Part shown: positions 4,502-6,066 of the stretch, piece after piece
Position numbering within the stretch: the stretch's first letter is position 1
Layout of the letters: every line of letters begins with the position of its first letter
From: an uncultured Chlorobiaceae bacterium
GTDB taxonomy: Bacteria > Bacteroidota > Chlorobiia > Chlorobiales > Chlorobiaceae
Length of the DNA: 6,066 nucleotides
NCBI GenBank assembly: GCA_903904495.1
Contig: CAIVCU010000154.1
Coordinates: 1-6,066, forward strand
Direction: 5' to 3'
Made by a program: the position numbers and the translations under genes
The notes under the pieces: generated by a model
The model's database searches: none
Seen by the model: the letters and a program-made list of their open reading frames with translations, nothing else
Told to the model about the DNA's origin: nothing

Positions 4502-5965
4502 TTACATCCTCTCGAAATCGATAAACCCGCGTTCGACATCTGCAAGAACAAGCCGGACAGTAATCTCCTGACCGACTTTGATTTTCCCGATCTTCCTCAT
4601 CAGCCGACCTTCAGCCGGGGGCATCAATATTCTCACCCACGTTCCCTTCTCTGAATGACCGGTCACGATGGCATCAAAATGATGACCGATCGTTGGTTCC
4701 AGTAATAAAGCCGCTTCAGACTTTCGCACCCGGCGTTCTACTTTACGGGCAGCATCCTCCTGACGTGTACAATGTGATGCTAAATATTCAAGCTCATTAA
4801 TGGTATACGGAGCCGGACTATTGGTGAGAATTGCCTTCATCATTCTCAAGGTTATTAAATCAGGATATCGTCTGTTAGGTGCAGTTGAATGAGTATAGTC
4901 ACGCTCAGCCAGGCCAAAATGTCCAAACGGCTTCTCTCCCGGAATTTCTACAACATACTCCCCCGATCCCATCAGCTTGATAACAACTAGAGAGAGATCC
5001 GGGAACCGTAACGGGTCCGCCTTATGTCTTGCAGCCAGAAAACTTTCAAGCGCCTGTGAGCTTGGTTCAAAGGGCAAAGAATAACCGTATTCATTTGCAA
5101 CCTCTACAATTCGCATCCATCGCTCAGGCGACCTCACAACCCGCCGAAGCGATGCATGACCTCTATCAGCTAAAAAATGTGCTGTACAGGCATTGGTAGC
5201 TATCATGAACTCTTCGATTAACTGCCGGGCCCGATTCTGAACCTGTTGTATGATTTCAACAACATGTTCCCCTTCAAAAACTGCCTGTGGTTGAAATGTC
5301 TGAAATTCAAGAGACCCTTTTTTGTGTCTGCGTAACCGTAATTTTTGAGCCACACTATCCTGACAGCGCAACTGTTTGTCCATACCCGGCACTATCGAAG
5401 CTGCGGGAGGCAGACCACCCTCCCCCTCAATCCATGCTGAAACGGCATCATAAGCGAGCTTCGCCTTGTTCCTCACCAATGCACGTTCAACCGTTGAGCT
5501 GATAACCTGACCATGATTGTCTATCTTCATAATAGTGACGAGAGCAAGCCGGCTTTGATCGGGATTAAGAGAGGTCAGATCGGTCGAAAGACGGAGCGGT
5601 AACATCGGAAAAACAATTGCCGAAGTATAGACTGAAGTGGTATTGTTCCGCGCATGATTATCCACAGGCGAGCCGTTTTTTACCAGAGCGTCAACATCGG
5701 CTACAGCAACATAGATGATTACCGACAGGTCACTCTGCACCTCACACGCGGTCAACTGATCAAGGTCAAGAGAATCATCATTGTCTATGGAGCACCAGAG
5801 TAGTGAAGTAAGATCAAGAATGTCTGAACCACTCTCATGAGCCGGCCCGGAAATTGAAGCTATCTGTTTATCAACCTGCACTGAAAAATCCGGCTCCAAC
5901 CCATTGAACTGCATAGCATCGATCGCAATTCTCACAATATCGGATTTGCCGAACTTTCTATGCAT
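4502..5965 (-). CDS. RNB-domain exoribonuclease (compact RNase II family, DrII-like)
   Basis: Predicted 3'-5' exoribonuclease of the RNase II/R superfamily, 487 aa, cytoplasmic. A short N-terminal region (1-48) replaces the cold-shock domains of classical RNase II. The RNB domain begins near DLTSLLWCSID (51-61) and runs to about 380, and an S1-like RNA-binding domain fills about 425-487 (HHFDAIVTG, KGTWVRI, VGQEITVRL). Metal-site aspartates D61, D67 and D69 are present, but the position of the fourth E. coli RNase II aspartate (D210) is Gln70. The second signature THSTAPNRRYPDL (358-370) supplies the catalytic arginine equivalent to E. coli R500 (R365), and EEFMIATN (251-258) carries the conserved glutamate region. 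The start at 5965 is chosen because GGGAG lies four bases upstream; a start at 6025 would add 20 Cys-rich residues and lacks a ribosome-binding site. The short architecture resembles the Deinococcus radiodurans RNase II-family enzyme as I recall it. Exact substrate range is unknown. Confidence 0.9.
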   Translation of the reverse strand: MHRKFGKSDIVRIAIDAMQFNGLEPDFSVQVDKQIASISGPAHESGSDILDLTSLLWCSIDNDDSLDLDQLTACEVQSDLSVIIYVAVADVDALVKNGSPVDNHARNNTTSVYTSAIVFPMLPLRLSTDLTSLNPDQSRLALVTIMKIDNHGQVISSTVERALVRNKAKLAYDAVSAWIEGEGGLPPAASIVPGMDKQLRCQDSVAQKLRLRRHKKGSLEFQTFQPQAVFEGEHVVEIIQQVQNRARQLIEEFMIATNACTAHFLADRGHASLRRVVRSPERWMRIVEVANEYGYSLPFEPSSQALESFLAARHKADPLRFPDLSLVVIKLMGSGEYVVEIPGEKPFGHFGLAERDYTHSTAPNRRYPDLITLRMMKAILTNSPAPYTINELEYLASHCTRQEDAARKVERRVRKSEAALLLEPTIGHHFDAIVTGHSEKGTWVRILMPPAEGRLMRKIGKIKVGQEITVRLVLADVERGFIDFERM

Positions 5966-5979
5966 ATCACTCCCGTGAT
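5966..5979 (-). promoter_or_regulatory. Shine-Dalgarno within a small hairpin before the RNB gene
   Basis: On the minus strand the 14 bases before the ATG read ATCAC-GGGA-GTGAT, a perfect 5-bp stem with a four-base loop ending directly at the start codon. The GGGAG ribosome-binding site (5974-5970) occupies the loop and the first stem base. This supports 5965 as the start and could modulate initiation, though the stem is short. Confidence 0.5.
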
Positions 5980-6066
5980 GGTTAAAAAGTAATGTTTTAA
6001 GTATGCAGCAACCGTTACATGTCATACACCAGTAACATGAAAGCGCATCCCCTTAATAGTATGTAA

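Noticed and set aside
5966..6025. 20-residue N-terminal extension of the RNB protein (start at 6025)
   Set aside because: No ribosome-binding site precedes 6025, the added residues are Cys-rich and unlike family members, and GGGAG lies directly before the ATG at 5965.

Overview
The window looks like a chromosomal stretch from a Gram-negative bacterium of moderate GC content with an A+T-rich intergenic gap. Two secreted outer-membrane beta-barrel proteins establish the Gram-negative envelope. The gene mix (CqsA-type oxoamine synthase, cyclopropane-fatty-acid synthase, DUF302 protein, compact RNase II-family enzyme) and overall protein style remind me of green sulfur bacteria (Chlorobiaceae), but this is an impression from memory, not a search result. 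No rRNA, tRNA, CRISPR array, insertion sequence or phage gene is visible.

Layout. Positions 3-1022 (+) hold most of a CqsA/LqsA-like PLP enzyme whose N-terminus lies outside the window. Convergent to it, 2304-1086 (-) is a two-gene operon of tandemly duplicated 200-aa outer-membrane barrel proteins, about 61% identical and 13 bp apart. Positions 2305-2866 form a 562-bp A+T-rich gap with no convincing gene. It holds short dyads, a few very short reading frames and a good candidate promoter for the next unit. Positions 2867-4453 (+) are a probable two-gene operon: cyclopropane-fatty-acid synthase followed by a small DUF302 protein. Positions 5965-4502 (-) encode a compact RNB-domain exoribonuclease (RNB plus a C-terminal S1-like domain), convergent to the DUF302 gene.

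How the genes work together. The synthase makes a candidate alpha-hydroxyketone autoinducer; its receptor, if present, would be upstream of the window. The barrel proteins and the cyclopropane synthase both concern the envelope, but nothing in the sequence ties them into one pathway. The most notable points are the CqsA homologue, the barrel duplication with its conserved leader, the Asp-to-Gln change in the RNB metal-binding motif, the ribosome-binding site of the RNase gene inside a small hairpin, and the unexplained 562-bp gap. I found no clear evidence of a wholly new multi-gene system here.
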